DNA from: an uncultured Acinetobacter sp.
GTDB taxonomy: Bacteria > Pseudomonadota > Gammaproteobacteria > Pseudomonadales > Moraxellaceae
Direction: 5' to 3'
Length of the DNA: 25,026 nt
NCBI GenBank assembly: GCA_900766635.1
Contig: CAAFWA010000202.1
Location: 1 to 25,026 of the forward strand
This document shows positions 15,502-24,182 of this stretch, piece by piece (the stretch's first letter is position 1; the number at the start of each line of letters is the position of its first letter). Under the pieces are notes generated by a model. The model was not told the DNA's origin, ran no database searches, and saw only the letters and a program-made list of their open reading frames with translations. The translations under genes were made by a program, and so were the position numbers.

Positions 15502-18183
15502 TTACACTCCAGCCTTGACTGAAACAGGCTCTGCAAGAGATACCGTAGGTGCAAGACCGACTGGGTAACCGATGTAACCTGTAGGTAAATATTCAATCAC
15601 TTGTACAGGGAGTACAACTTCTGTATCACCCGCTTTCACTGTGATTTTTTGGCCGTCTTGAACATTCAAGCGTGCAGCATCTTGCTCACCTACCGCAAAC
15701 ATCGCTTCAGGAATACGAGATTCCATCGCTGGTGTTTTCACCGTAAATTCACCTGATGCAAAAATGTGGTGCATTGGGACAAGGCGGAAGCTGTCTGCAT
15801 TTACCAATACAGGTGCAGGTGCAACAAAGGTACGTGCTGGACGTTTCGCTAAACGATCGAATAAACGAATGCCTGAATCACCACCCTTTAATGAACCACC
15901 CACGTTTTCTTGGAATTTGTTCCAAGCTTGTGGTGAGTTCCAACCTGCTGACCATGCAAACGGTACCAATGGTGATGGAGTTTGGTTGCCCACATAACCT
16001 TCCATCGAGAACGTTAATGCTGAGTCTTGATCTGTTGGTTGTTTTGGTTCGTGAATCGACAATGGCGCACGCATTGCAGTACGACCTGAGTAACGACGTG
16101 GCTCACGCGCAACTTTTAAGCCATGAACACGGAAACCTGCATCTGGTGCAACGTCTTGAATCGCTTCTAACGCTGGAACGTTTTTCGCAACAGATTCAAT
16201 CACATCATCAAGTACAGTCCAAGAAATCGCTTTACCTTTCACGCCTGTTTCAATGGCATGTAACCAGCGCCAAGATTCTTTAATCGCAAGTTCTGGTTTG
16301 TAATAGCTTGGGTCATACACTTGGTAGAAACGTTGTGCACGCCCTTCTTGTGAAACAACCGTACCGTCACCTTCAGCAAATGACGCAGCAGAAAGTACGA
16401 TATTGGCTTTTTTCACAGTCTCAGTTTCTGAGTGATCAAGCACAATCACGTTTTTCGCTTTGGCTAACGCAGCATCGACTTGTTTTGCAGGTAAACGACG
16501 GTAAAGGTCATTTTCTACAATCACAACCGTATCGTAATCTTGTGCAAAGGCTTGTTCTAAGCTATTGCCACCCAAGATTGCCAAGCCCATTGAGTTCACT
16601 TCAGGCACAGTTAACGTTAAACCTGCATTGCCAAGGTTTTGTGCAACTTGTGCAGCCGCTTCCATGATGGCAGGGTCTTGTAAACTTGTACCCGAGATCA
16701 CTAATGGCTTTTTCGCTGCTTTTAAAGTGTCAGCAATGGTTTGTGCAAATGCTTTAGCATCGTCATCTAAACCAACAATCGCTTCACCTTTCACGCCTGC
16801 TGCAATAGCAAAACCTAAACGTGCAATATCGTTTGGAGAAGCAACCACTTCACCTGTTGCAACGTCGGCTAAACGTGTTTGCGTTGCCGCTAAAATGTAA
16901 ATCGGAGATTTCGCATCTTGAGCAATACGTTGTACTGGCTCAGCCAACCAATCTTGCGTACGGCGCTCTGCTGCCATTTCTTTGCCTTTATTTTTCGCAG
17001 CTTGGCGAACAGATAAAGCCATACGTGGCGCAGTTTGAGTTAAGTCTTCACCTAAGATTAACACCGCGTCGTAGCTTTCAATTTCACGCATACCTGGGTT
17101 GTAAACGCCCTCAGTTTGCATAATTGAGGCTGCAAGCTCAACTAGGTTTTGCTCTTTTTGAGACATACCTGTTGAGTAGTGGTCTTGACCGACTAATTCA
17201 CGAAGTGCGAAGTTCGATTCAAGTGATGCACGTGGAGAACCAATACCTAAGACTTTTTTGCCTTGGATATTTGCAATCACGGTATCTAGTGCTGTATCTA
17301 CAGATACAGTTTCTACATTTGCGCCACTACGGAATTGTGGTTGACGTGGACGATCGGCACGGTTGACATAACCTGTACCAAAACGGCCTTTATCGCATAG
17401 GAAGTATTGGTTCACTTCACCGTTGAAACGGTTTTCTACACGACGTAATTCGCCATAACGCTCACCCGGAGAGATGTTACAACCTGAAGAACAGCCTTGG
17501 CATACGCTTGGCGCATACTGCATGTCCCATTTACGGTTGTAGCGTTCTGAATGAGTTTTATCCGTGAATACACCTGTTGGACATACTTCAGTTAAGTTAC
17601 CTGAGAATTCAGATTCTAAAGTACCTGATTCAGGGCGACCGAAGTACACACGTGATGCGTTGGCATACACGCCAAAGTCTGTACCACCTGCATAGTCTTT
17701 ATAGTAACGAACACAACGGTAGCATGCGATACAACGGTTCATTTCGTGTGAAATAAATGAGCCAAGCTCTTGGTTGTAATGCGTACGTTTGGTGAAACGA
17801 TAACGACGACGATCGTGTTGAGTCATGACTGTCATATCTTGTAAATGACAGTGACCACCCTCTTCACACACTGGACAGTCGTGTGGATGGTTAGTCATTA
17901 AGAACTCAACAATAGAAGCACGGAAATCTTTCGCTTCTTTGTCTTCGATCGAAATATAGGTATTGTCAGCAGCCGGTGTCATACATGACATCACTAAGCG
18001 ACCACGCGTATCTTCAGGATTCGCGTATTGCGTCACCGCACATTGACGGCAAGAACCGACAGAACCTAAGGATGGATGCCAACAAAAGTACGGGATATCA
18101 AGACCCAAAGATAAACATGCTTGTAGCAAGTTCTCTGAGCCATTGACTTCGTACGATTTGCCATCGACATGAATTGTAGCCAT
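15502..18183 (-). CDS. nuoG: NADH-quinone oxidoreductase subunit G
   Basis: NuoG is the largest peripheral-arm subunit and a molybdopterin-oxidoreductase relative that carries Fe-S clusters only. It has 893 aa (E. coli 908). Ligands by residue are: 2Fe-2S N1b at C34, C45, C48 and C67; N5 at H99, C103, C106 and C112; N4 at C151, C154, C157 and C201. The off-path N7 cluster is at C228, C231, C235 and C263. The N7 set has exactly the E. coli numbering. The C-terminal two thirds are the molybdopterin-type domains without Mo ligands. It starts 11 bp after the nuoF stop. Confidence 0.97.
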   Translation of the reverse strand: MATIHVDGKSYEVNGSENLLQACLSLGLDIPYFCWHPSLGSVGSCRQCAVTQYANPEDTRGRLVMSCMTPAADNTYISIEDKEAKDFRASIVEFLMTNHPHDCPVCEEGGHCHLQDMTVMTQHDRRRYRFTKRTHYNQELGSFISHEMNRCIACYRCVRYYKDYAGGTDFGVYANASRVYFGRPESGTLESEFSGNLTEVCPTGVFTDKTHSERYNRKWDMQYAPSVCQGCSSGCNISPGERYGELRRVENRFNGEVNQYFLCDKGRFGTGYVNRADRPRQPQFRSGANVETVSVDTALDTVIANIQGKKVLGIGSPRASLESNFALRELVGQDHYSTGMSQKEQNLVELAASIMQTEGVYNPGMREIESYDAVLILGEDLTQTAPRMALSVRQAAKNKGKEMAAERRTQDWLAEPVQRIAQDAKSPIYILAATQTRLADVATGEVVASPNDIARLGFAIAAGVKGEAIVGLDDDAKAFAQTIADTLKAAKKPLVISGTSLQDPAIMEAAAQVAQNLGNAGLTLTVPEVNSMGLAILGGNSLEQAFAQDYDTVVIVENDLYRRLPAKQVDAALAKAKNVIVLDHSETETVKKANIVLSAASFAEGDGTVVSQEGRAQRFYQVYDPSYYKPELAIKESWRWLHAIETGVKGKAISWTVLDDVIESVAKNVPALEAIQDVAPDAGFRVHGLKVAREPRRYSGRTAMRAPLSIHEPKQPTDQDSALTFSMEGYVGNQTPSPLVPFAWSAGWNSPQAWNKFQENVGGSLKGGDSGIRLFDRLAKRPARTFVAPAPVLVNADSFRLVPMHHIFASGEFTVKTPAMESRIPEAMFAVGEQDAARLNVQDGQKITVKAGDTEVVLPVQVIEYLPTGYIGYPVGLAPTVSLAEPVSVKAGV

Positions 18184-18194
18184 AGTCGAATTCC

Positions 18195-19526
18195 TTAAGC
18201 TGGTTTTACATCAGAAGTTTTAGCGGCCGCATCAACGACTTTCGCTTCAAACTCATGACGGAAATATTTAAGTGCGCCCATAAGCGGCTCCATTGCACCA
18301 GGAGCATGTGCACAGAAAGTCTTACCAATCCAAAGCTTACGGGTAAGCTCTTGTAAATGATCGATATCTTCTTTCTTACCTGTACCCTCTTCAAGTGCTT
18401 TAAGCGCTTTGACTGCCCAAGGTAAACCATCACGGCATGGTGTACAGAAACCACATGATTCACGCGCAAAGAATTCTTCTAAGTTACGCGTTGCAGAGAC
18501 CATACATTGAGTCTCATCCACCACCATCAACAAGCACGTACCTAAACGAGAACCTGCTTTCATGATGCTTTCGGCATCCATTGGTAAATCAATATGTTCA
18601 GCCGCTAAGAAGTCAGTTGATGCACCACCTGGTAACCAAGCTTTAAGCTTTAAGCCATCTTTCATGCCACCCGCGTGTTCTTCAATGACTTCACGCGCCG
18701 TTGTACCAAATGGTAATTCCCAAAGACCTGGGAATTTTACTTTGCCTGATGCGCCGTAAATTTTAGTCCCTGGATCTTTTGACTTACCTTGCGATAAACC
18801 GACATACCACTCAGGGCCACGTAACATAATAGCTGGCAAGTTGTTGTAAGTTTCAACGTTGTTGACAATGGTAGGACGACCCCAAGCACCTGCAACTTGC
18901 GGGAATGGTGGTTTAGTACGTGGGTTAGCACGACGACCTTCGAGTGAGTTAATCAATGCAGTTTCTTCACCACAGATATAACGACCCGCACCGGTATGTA
19001 CGTGTAACTCAAAGTTCCAACCTGTACCTAAGATGTTTTCACCTAAATAACCTTTAGCACGAATTTGTTCTAAAGCTTCATTTAAGTATTTTGCAGCTTC
19101 GATGTACTCACCACGGATAAAGATATACCCGTGAGTCGCTTCAAGCGTATAGCCTGCAATCAACATCCCTTCGATCAATTGATGAGGAAGTTTTTCCATC
19201 AACAAACGGTCTTTGAAAGTACCTGGTTCCATTTCATCGGCGTTACAGATTAAGTAACGTGGACCTGAGTTATCATTTGGCGCCATTAGCGACCATTTGA
19301 TCCCTGCTGGGAAACCTGCACCACCACGGCCTTTTACCGTTGCTGCTTTAACTACATCTAAGACTTCTTTAGGTTGCATAGACAGTGCTTTTTTAAAGCC
19401 TGCATAACCGTCTAGCGCTTCGTAATCATCTGCATTGCGTACAGAATCTTGCTTGCTTAAACGCCAAGTCAGTGGATGAGTTTCTGGGTTACCGTCGCCA
19501 TAAATCGGTTTTGGTTCAGTATTCAT
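18195..19526 (-). CDS. nuoF: NADH-quinone oxidoreductase subunit F
   Basis: NuoF oxidises NADH with FMN and passes electrons to cluster N3. It has 443 aa (E. coli 445). The NADH/FMN glycine-rich loop [10 protein letters not shown] is at 66-75 and [14 protein letters not shown] at 94-107. The N3 ligands are C358, C361 and C364 in [11 protein letters not shown] and C405 in TFCAHAPGA. All are present. The start codon overlaps the nuoE stop by 4 bp, so the two flavoprotein-module subunits should be made in step. Confidence 0.97.
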   Translation of the reverse strand: MNTEPKPIYGDGNPETHPLTWRLSKQDSVRNADDYEALDGYAGFKKALSMQPKEVLDVVKAATVKGRGGAGFPAGIKWSLMAPNDNSGPRYLICNADEMEPGTFKDRLLMEKLPHQLIEGMLIAGYTLEATHGYIFIRGEYIEAAKYLNEALEQIRAKGYLGENILGTGWNFELHVHTGAGRYICGEETALINSLEGRRANPRTKPPFPQVAGAWGRPTIVNNVETYNNLPAIMLRGPEWYVGLSQGKSKDPGTKIYGASGKVKFPGLWELPFGTTAREVIEEHAGGMKDGLKLKAWLPGGASTDFLAAEHIDLPMDAESIMKAGSRLGTCLLMVVDETQCMVSATRNLEEFFARESCGFCTPCRDGLPWAVKALKALEEGTGKKEDIDHLQELTRKLWIGKTFCAHAPGAMEPLMGALKYFRHEFEAKVVDAAAKTSDVKPA

Positions 19527-20032
19527 ACATACTTCTCCAATAACTGTTTCACTGAAGAAACTTCAACTAAACCGTGAGTGTCTTCATTAATCATTAAGGT
19601 TGGACCTTTGTCACAGTTACCTAAGCAGCAAATTGGCAGCAAAGTGAAACGGCCATCAGCAGTCGTTTGACCGAATGAAATGCCCAATTCGCGCTGGAAT
19701 GCTTCTGCTAAAGTTTCTGCACCCATTAAGAAGCAAGCAATAGAATCACACAGTAAAATTACGTTGCGACCTACAGGCTGGCGGTAAATACGGTTATAGA
19801 ATGTTGCAACGCCCTCTAAATCTGCAAGGCTCATCGACAACATTTGCGCAATCGCATTCATTTGCGCATCATCTACCCAACCATTACGGCGTTGTACACA
19901 CTTGAGCGCATCTAAACACGCGGCACGTGGGTACGGGTAATGACCAATGTGATGTTCAATTTCATGGATTTCGTCCGCAGTCAAAATCCCTTCAACATTC
20001 ACACGTGGTTTTTTATCAGTCAAAATCATCAT
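19523..20032 (-). CDS. nuoE: NADH-quinone oxidoreductase subunit E
   Basis: NuoE is a thioredoxin-fold subunit carrying the 2Fe-2S cluster N1a beside the FMN of NuoF. It has 169 aa (E. coli 166). The ligands are C95 and C100 (C-D-S-I-A-C) and C136 and C140 (C-L-G-N-C), the expected spacing. A helical N-terminal segment with [18 protein letters not shown] packs on NuoF in known structures. It starts 14 bp after the nuoCD stop; two ATGs follow each other, and AAGGGG lies about 11 nt upstream of the first. Confidence 0.96.
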   Translation of the reverse strand: MMILTDKKPRVNVEGILTADEIHEIEHHIGHYPYPRAACLDALKCVQRRNGWVDDAQMNAIAQMLSMSLADLEGVATFYNRIYRQPVGRNVILLCDSIACFLMGAETLAEAFQRELGISFGQTTADGRFTLLPICCLGNCDKGPTLMINEDTHGLVEVSSVKQLLEKYV

Positions 20033-20046
20033 AATGCGTTTACCCC

Positions 20047-21831
20047 TTAGCGATCCACGTCAGCCATTACGACGTCAATGGTCGCTAAATAAATGATTAA
20101 GTCAGACATTAAGCTGCCGTTAATCACAGAAGGCATTTGCTGTAAATGCGTGAAGGTTGGTGTACGAATACGGGTACGGTAACTCATCGTTGACTTGTCT
20201 GAAGTCAAGTAGTAGTTCGATGCACCTTTCACCACCTCAGCCATCACAGACGCTTCGCCCGCTGGCATTACAGGACCCCAAGATACGCTTAAGAAGTGCG
20301 TAATCAAGGTTTCAATATCTTGTAATGTCTTATCTTTTGGTGGTGGAACAGCCAATGGATGGTCTGCTTTGTACGCACCAGATGGCATGTTATCAAGACA
20401 TTGCTTGATAATTTTCAGTGATTCTTCGATTTCGCGATAGTGAACCATCACACGCGCGTAAGCATCACCCTCGTACTCGACAGGCACTTCGAAGTCGTAG
20501 TTTTCGTAACCGCTGTACGGACGATATTTACGTACGTCAAAATCAATACCTGTTGCACGTAAACCTGTACCTGTTACACCCCAAGCCAATGCAGATTTTG
20601 CATCGTATTGCGCAACATTACGGGTACGACCAATAAACACCGAGTTTTTCAGTGCCGCAGTGTGGTATTCCTTCAAACGTTTTGGCATCCAATCCAAGAT
20701 TTCACGGATTAAATGTTGCCAGTTGTTTGGAAGGTCATGGGCTGTACCACCAATACGGAACCATGCTGGGTGCATACGGTAGCCTGTGATCGCTTCAATG
20801 GCGTCATAGATTTTTTGACGATCGGCGAACATATAGAAGACAGGCGTCATACCACCGGCATCTTGAATCGCAGTACCAATAAACAATAAGTGGTTATTAA
20901 TACGGAACAATTCAGACATCATGACACGGATACATTGTGCACGATCAGGAACGGTAATCCCTGCCATTTGCTCTACGCCAAGTACGTAAGGCATGTTTTG
21001 CGCACAACCACCTAAGTAGTCAACACGGTCAGTGTAAGGAATGAAAGAATGCCAAGTTTGACGTTCAGCCATCTTTTCCACACCACGGTGGTGATAACCA
21101 ATATCAGGCACACAGTCTTTCACTTCTTCACCATCTAACTGCAAGATCACGCGGAACGCACCGTGCGCAGATGGATGGTTAGGACCTAAGTTTAAGAACA
21201 TGAAATCTTCATCGGCATTACCGCGTTTTAGACCCCAATCTTCAGGGACAAAACGAAGATGTTCTTGTTCGTAATCTTGTTTCGCTTGGTTTTGCATATA
21301 CGGCGTATATTCAGTGGCACGCGCTGAATATTCTTTACGCAACGGATGACCTTCCCAATACGTCGGTAACAAGATACGACGCAGCATTGGATGCCCTTCG
21401 AAATTGATACCAAACATATCGTAAGCTTCACGCTCGTACCAGTTGGCATTTGGCCAAATATTCGTTGCCGTTGGAATGTTAATATCATTCTCATTTAAAG
21501 CAACTTTGATACGAATATCCGTATTACGCTCAAGCGATAATAAGTGATAGAACACAGTAAAGTCAGACGCAGGTAAACCGTCGCGGTGAGTACGTAAACG
21601 CTCATCTACCGCAGACAAGTCAAACAGCATCACGTAAGGACGTGACACCGTACGCAAGAACATTAAAACTTCTTGTACGCGCGCGCGCTCAACCCAGACT
21701 GTTGGGAAATCCTCAAAAGTCGTTTGCACGTAGAAGTTCTCACCGAATTTGGCTTTGAGCTCTTCTACAATTGCAAATGCTGGGCGTGGATCAATTGGGG
21801 TTGATCCTGGCATAGCAATGTCTTCAGCCAT
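20047..21831 (-). CDS. nuoCD: NADH-quinone oxidoreductase subunit C/D fusion
   Basis: This is the fused 30-kDa plus 49-kDa subunit typical of Enterobacteria, Pseudomonas and Acinetobacter. It has 594 aa, close to E. coli. The NuoC part (about 1-185) has [12 protein letters not shown] at 131-142. The NuoD part (from about 205) opens with [12 protein letters not shown] at 215-226 and continues with a GYHHRGVEK motif. NuoD relates to NiFe-hydrogenase large subunits and lines the quinone pocket near cluster N2. The chain ends normally in [15 protein letters not shown] about 9 nt before the ATG supports the start. It is separated from nuoB by 89 bp, the only sizeable gap in the operon. Confidence 0.97.
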   Translation of the reverse strand: MAEDIAMPGSTPIDPRPAFAIVEELKAKFGENFYVQTTFEDFPTVWVERARVQEVLMFLRTVSRPYVMLFDLSAVDERLRTHRDGLPASDFTVFYHLLSLERNTDIRIKVALNENDINIPTATNIWPNANWYEREAYDMFGINFEGHPMLRRILLPTYWEGHPLRKEYSARATEYTPYMQNQAKQDYEQEHLRFVPEDWGLKRGNADEDFMFLNLGPNHPSAHGAFRVILQLDGEEVKDCVPDIGYHHRGVEKMAERQTWHSFIPYTDRVDYLGGCAQNMPYVLGVEQMAGITVPDRAQCIRVMMSELFRINNHLLFIGTAIQDAGGMTPVFYMFADRQKIYDAIEAITGYRMHPAWFRIGGTAHDLPNNWQHLIREILDWMPKRLKEYHTAALKNSVFIGRTRNVAQYDAKSALAWGVTGTGLRATGIDFDVRKYRPYSGYENYDFEVPVEYEGDAYARVMVHYREIEESLKIIKQCLDNMPSGAYKADHPLAVPPPKDKTLQDIETLITHFLSVSWGPVMPAGEASVMAEVVKGASNYYLTSDKSTMSYRTRIRTPTFTHLQQMPSVINGSLMSDLIIYLATIDVVMADVDR

Positions 21832-21869
21832 TGGCTTGGCTTCCTATTTAATACAAATTCATTCAAACC

Positions 21870-21918
21870 TAAACGACAACAACACCCAGACGGGTGTGGA
21901 AAGGACTTAAGTCGTTTA
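21870..21918 (-). promoter_or_regulatory. Nested hairpin in the nuoB-nuoCD gap
   Basis: The outer arms TAAACGAC (21870-21877) and GTCGTTTA (21911-21918) enclose inner arms ACACCC (21882-21887) and GGGTGT (21892-21897) with a 4-nt loop. A 10-bp palindrome GACTTAAGTC (21904-21913) overlaps the outer arm and would compete with it. The structure begins 2 nt after the nuoB stop on the minus strand. No T run follows, so it is not a standard terminator. An RNA stability, processing or translation-spacing role is possible. Confidence 0.55.
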
Positions 21919-21920
21919 AA

Positions 21921-22601
21921 TTATTTAATTTCATCCATAGAGCGCAAGTTTTTCACAGCCATACGCTGTTCATTCTTACGATCACGTTCTGGCATCATCT
22001 TCGGCTTATACACTGGCTTCAGATCATCACCAATCACCGCAGAAAGCGGACGGCGCTCTAATTGAATTTGGTCTTGTAGCAACATTAATGCTTGAATCAA
22101 TGCTTCAGGACGTGGTGGGCAACCTGGAATGTAAACATCCACAGGGATAATTTTATCCACACCTTGTACAACCGAATAAATGTCGTACATACCGCCTGAG
22201 TTGGCACAAGCACCCATTGAAATGACCCATTTTGGTTCAAGCATTTGTTCATACAAACGTTGAATAACTGGCGCCATTTTAACGAAGCACGTACCAGCAA
22301 CAATCATTAAGTCGGCCTGACGTGGTGAAGCACGAATAACCTCAGCACCAAAACGTGACAAATCGTGCACGCCGGTTAACGTGGTTGCATACTCAACGTA
22401 GCAGCACGATGTACCAAAGTTAAATGGCCAAACTGAGTTCTTACGACCCCAGTTTACTGCTGTATGTGCTACGTCCTCTAAACGAGTCATAAACACATTT
22501 TTATTCACTTCTTCTTGTAAAAGCGGATCTTCTACAACGATTCGCTCTTGAAGTGGATATTGATCAGCATCCGGATTCGCACGGGTTAAGGTATATTTCA
22601 T
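21921..22601 (-). CDS. nuoB: NADH-quinone oxidoreductase subunit B
   Basis: NuoB holds cluster N2, the last Fe-S centre before quinone. It has 226 aa (E. coli 220). The ligands C66 and C67 (the tandem pair in GTSCCYVEY), C132 and C161 ([10 protein letters not shown]) keep the spacing of E. coli C63, C64, C129 and C158. C105 is conserved but is not a ligand. AAGGAG lies 9 nt before the ATG and is part of the last codons of nuoA, six bases from it. The chain ends in a polar tail with NLRSMDEIK. Confidence 0.97.
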   Translation of the reverse strand: MKYTLTRANPDADQYPLQERIVVEDPLLQEEVNKNVFMTRLEDVAHTAVNWGRKNSVWPFNFGTSCCYVEYATTLTGVHDLSRFGAEVIRASPRQADLMIVAGTCFVKMAPVIQRLYEQMLEPKWVISMGACANSGGMYDIYSVVQGVDKIIPVDVYIPGCPPRPEALIQALMLLQDQIQLERRPLSAVIGDDLKPVYKPKMMPERDRKNEQRMAVKNLRSMDEIK

Positions 22602-22607
22602 CCCGTA

Positions 22608-23156
22608 TTACTCCTTGTCAGATGAGATAGCCGGTGATTTTTGTTTCACTCGACCAGAGGATTGCGCTGGAATTTGACCTGTAGGGTCAGTCACCAATTC
22701 TTCAATTGAGTTAAAGCGTGTAATTTCTGCAAGGTCCATATTTGGTGAACCCATTTTAGCTTTAATACCTGCTGCTTTACGTTTATCCGCAGGAGCCCAG
22801 TTGAGCGCACCTGTTGAGACTTCGTATAACAAACCAACCAATAAAACTAAAATAAATACAGCAGCCGCAGCAAAGCCAACCCAACCTACCTCACGGACCG
22901 AAACGGACCATGCGTAGAGGTACAATGCTTCTAAGTCGAATACGACAAAAGAAATAGCGACCAAATAGAATTTCGCAGACAGGCGGATACGTGCACCACC
23001 TGCACCAACCACACCTGACTCAAACTGCTCATGCTTGGCACGACCCCATGATTTACCCCCGAAGAGTAATGGGACAGTGAGCATAAAGACGCAAAGAAAT
23101 GTAACGCCGATCACGAAGGCAATAATTGCCCATTCGTATGGAGTAATGGCACTCAT
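22608..23156 (-). CDS. nuoA: NADH-quinone oxidoreductase subunit A, long C-terminal tail
   Basis: NuoA is a three-helix membrane subunit near the quinone channel and the first gene of the operon. It has 182 aa against 147 in E. coli. The helices are at about 9-31, 63-82 and 92-112. The conserved [20 protein letters not shown] loop and [11 protein letters not shown] (D74, E76) are intact. After about residue 120 comes a polar tail of roughly 60 residues ([19 protein letters not shown], then a basic Ser/Lys end), about 35 longer than E. coli. The minus-strand site AGGAG lies 10 nt before the ATG. No clear sigma-70 promoter is seen upstream. Confidence 0.95.
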   Translation of the reverse strand: MSAITPYEWAIIAFVIGVTFLCVFMLTVPLLFGGKSWGRAKHEQFESGVVGAGGARIRLSAKFYLVAISFVVFDLEALYLYAWSVSVREVGWVGFAAAAVFILVLLVGLLYEVSTGALNWAPADKRKAAGIKAKMGSPNMDLAEITRFNSIEELVTDPTGQIPAQSSGRVKQKSPAISSDKE

Positions 23157-23345
23157 GCGGGGATAACTCCTGGCAGGCCTAATTTATTAACAAAGAATGT
23201 ATGTATTGGCCTTCAAATACACCAAACACAAAATTAATCCCGCCAATTGTACCTGAATGATGACCTTCGTTGCTAGCGTATCGACCTTAGTCTTTCGGAT
23301 GATTTTTTAGTCACTTAAGCAATTTTTAAGGCTTAACTGCCCTGC

Positions 23346-23362
23346 AATCGGTATTAATCGGT
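23346..23362. repeat. Tandem AATCGGT direct repeat, 10-bp period
   Basis: AATCGGT occurs at 23346-23352 and 23356-23362, exactly one helical turn apart, about 190 bp upstream of nuoA. Such phasing suits a regulator binding one face of the helix, but the site is short and could be chance. Confidence 0.35.
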
Positions 23363-23553
23363 TTATTAAATAAAAAAGCTTAATTTCATTATTTTTTTCA
23401 AAGTCTAATTCCAAAGCATTGGGCTAAAAAATCTTAAACTGCGCAAAGTTGCAATTAAAAATACCTATTTCGCTCAGGTAGCACTTCATGATGGTTAAAA
23501 TGACGTGATGATTTTTAAGACGATAAACGCTTCAACCATAGATCTTTTTAAAA

Positions 23554-23574
23554 TCATTTAAATTGTTTAAATGA
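23554..23574. promoter_or_regulatory. Perfect 9-bp-arm dyad, operator candidate
   Basis: Arms TCATTTAAA (23554-23562) and TTTAAATGA (23566-23574) flank a 3-bp TTG centre. It lies about 400 bp upstream of nuoA and 215 bp upstream of the 23790 gene. No T run follows either arm, so DNA binding is more likely than termination. AT-rich sequence raises the odds of chance dyads. Confidence 0.4.
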
Positions 23575-23789
23575 GTCTAAACAGCGTGCTTTACATGTTT
23601 AAGCACTGTTGCTTTGATCATTATCTACAAGCTTGAAGTACAACTTTGATGCAAATTTTAAAACAGGTGGCTACTTTTTAACCATGTTGTTTTTATGTTG
23701 TTTTGCACGCTTTAGTGCTTTTTATCGACATGCATGTTGAGCATAATAAAACCGCACAACAACAATAATCTCCCATCAGGAGCAGATCT

Positions 23790-24146
23790 ATGAGCTTATC
23801 CTTTACCCATAAACCTAATTATTTTTTATTTGCACAACTCGTGATTCGCCATATCGAGCAATATGTTAAAACTCATGCCGATACCAATCAGGTGGCATTT
23901 GAATTACGTGATCTTTATCAGCTCTTTGGTGCGGATAAAGCCTCAGCTACCATTAATTTAGATGGCATTATGAATATTGCCGATGAATATAAAGTCGAAA
24001 CCTTAGAGGGCGATCAAAAACTGATTCGTCGTTATGAGATTTTGGCTAAAGAAGATCAACTTGTGATTGATTTTGACCCTGCTGCGGTGACCGCCTTACG
24101 TAATGGTCGTACCATCATTCCACCTGATGCGACCATTCAAGAATAA
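23790..24146 (+). CDS. Hypothetical protein, 118 aa
   Basis: I do not recognise this protein. CAGGAG ends 7 nt before the ATG, which makes the start firm, and a terminator begins at the stop codon, so this is a well-bounded single-gene unit. It has no signal peptide or membrane helix and is mildly acidic. The order appears helical at the N terminus (YFLFAQLVIRHIEQYVKTH), then helix-turn-helix-like (ELRDLYQLFGADKASATINL), then strands with charged residues (KVETLEGDQKLIRRYEIL), and a final LRNGRTIIPP. A winged-helix-like fold is conceivable but not shown. The leader contains the palindrome ACATGCATGT at 23728-23737 and a CATAAT -10-like hexamer at 23742-23747 without a good -35. Codon use resembles the neighbours. 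Confidence 0.75.
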   Translation: MSLSFTHKPNYFLFAQLVIRHIEQYVKTHADTNQVAFELRDLYQLFGADKASATINLDGIMNIADEYKVETLEGDQKLIRRYEILAKEDQLVIDFDPAAVTALRNGRTIIPPDATIQE

Positions 24147-24173
24147 AAAAAAGCAGGCCTTGCCTGCTTTTTT
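24147..24173. terminator. Bidirectional intrinsic terminator
   Basis: Arms AAAAAAGCAGGC (24147-24158) and GCCTGCTTTTTT (24162-24173) form a 12-bp perfect inverted repeat with a 3-nt loop. It lies directly after the 118-aa gene's stop and 10 bp beyond the ispA stop, serving both converging genes. Confidence 0.92.
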
Positions 24174-24182
24174 ATGGTCTGA

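Larger units (their letters stand above)
23157..23789. other. 633-bp divergent spacer between nuoA and the 118-aa gene
   Basis: This visibly AT-rich region has no supported coding frame, tRNA or strong terminator. It holds the nuoA ribosome site (AGGAG, minus), direct repeats GACCTT at 23262-23267 and 23283-23288 (21 bp apart) and AATCGGT at 23346-23352 and 23356-23362 (10 bp apart). It also holds a 9-bp-arm dyad at 23554-23574, a GTGCTT-N9-AAGCAC dyad at 23586-23606, a small GCAC-N6-GTGC hairpin at 23704-23717, ACATGCATGT at 23728-23737 and the plus-strand site CAGGAG at 23777-23782. The nuo promoter must lie here unless it is internal, but no hexamer pair is convincing. Confidence 0.6.

Noticed and set aside
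15756-16283. 175-codon plus-strand open frame opposite nuoG
   Set aside because: It lies wholly antisense to the intact nuoG gene, has no ribosome site and no plausible domain; it is a by-product of nuoG codon use.
21832-21920. Intrinsic terminator between nuoB and nuoCD
   Set aside because: The hairpin has no following T run on the minus strand, and complex I needs the downstream genes; called an RNA structure instead.
23690-23725. Plus-strand terminator at GCAC-N6-GTGC followed by Ts
   Set aside because: A 4-bp stem is too short, and no gene ends upstream on that strand.
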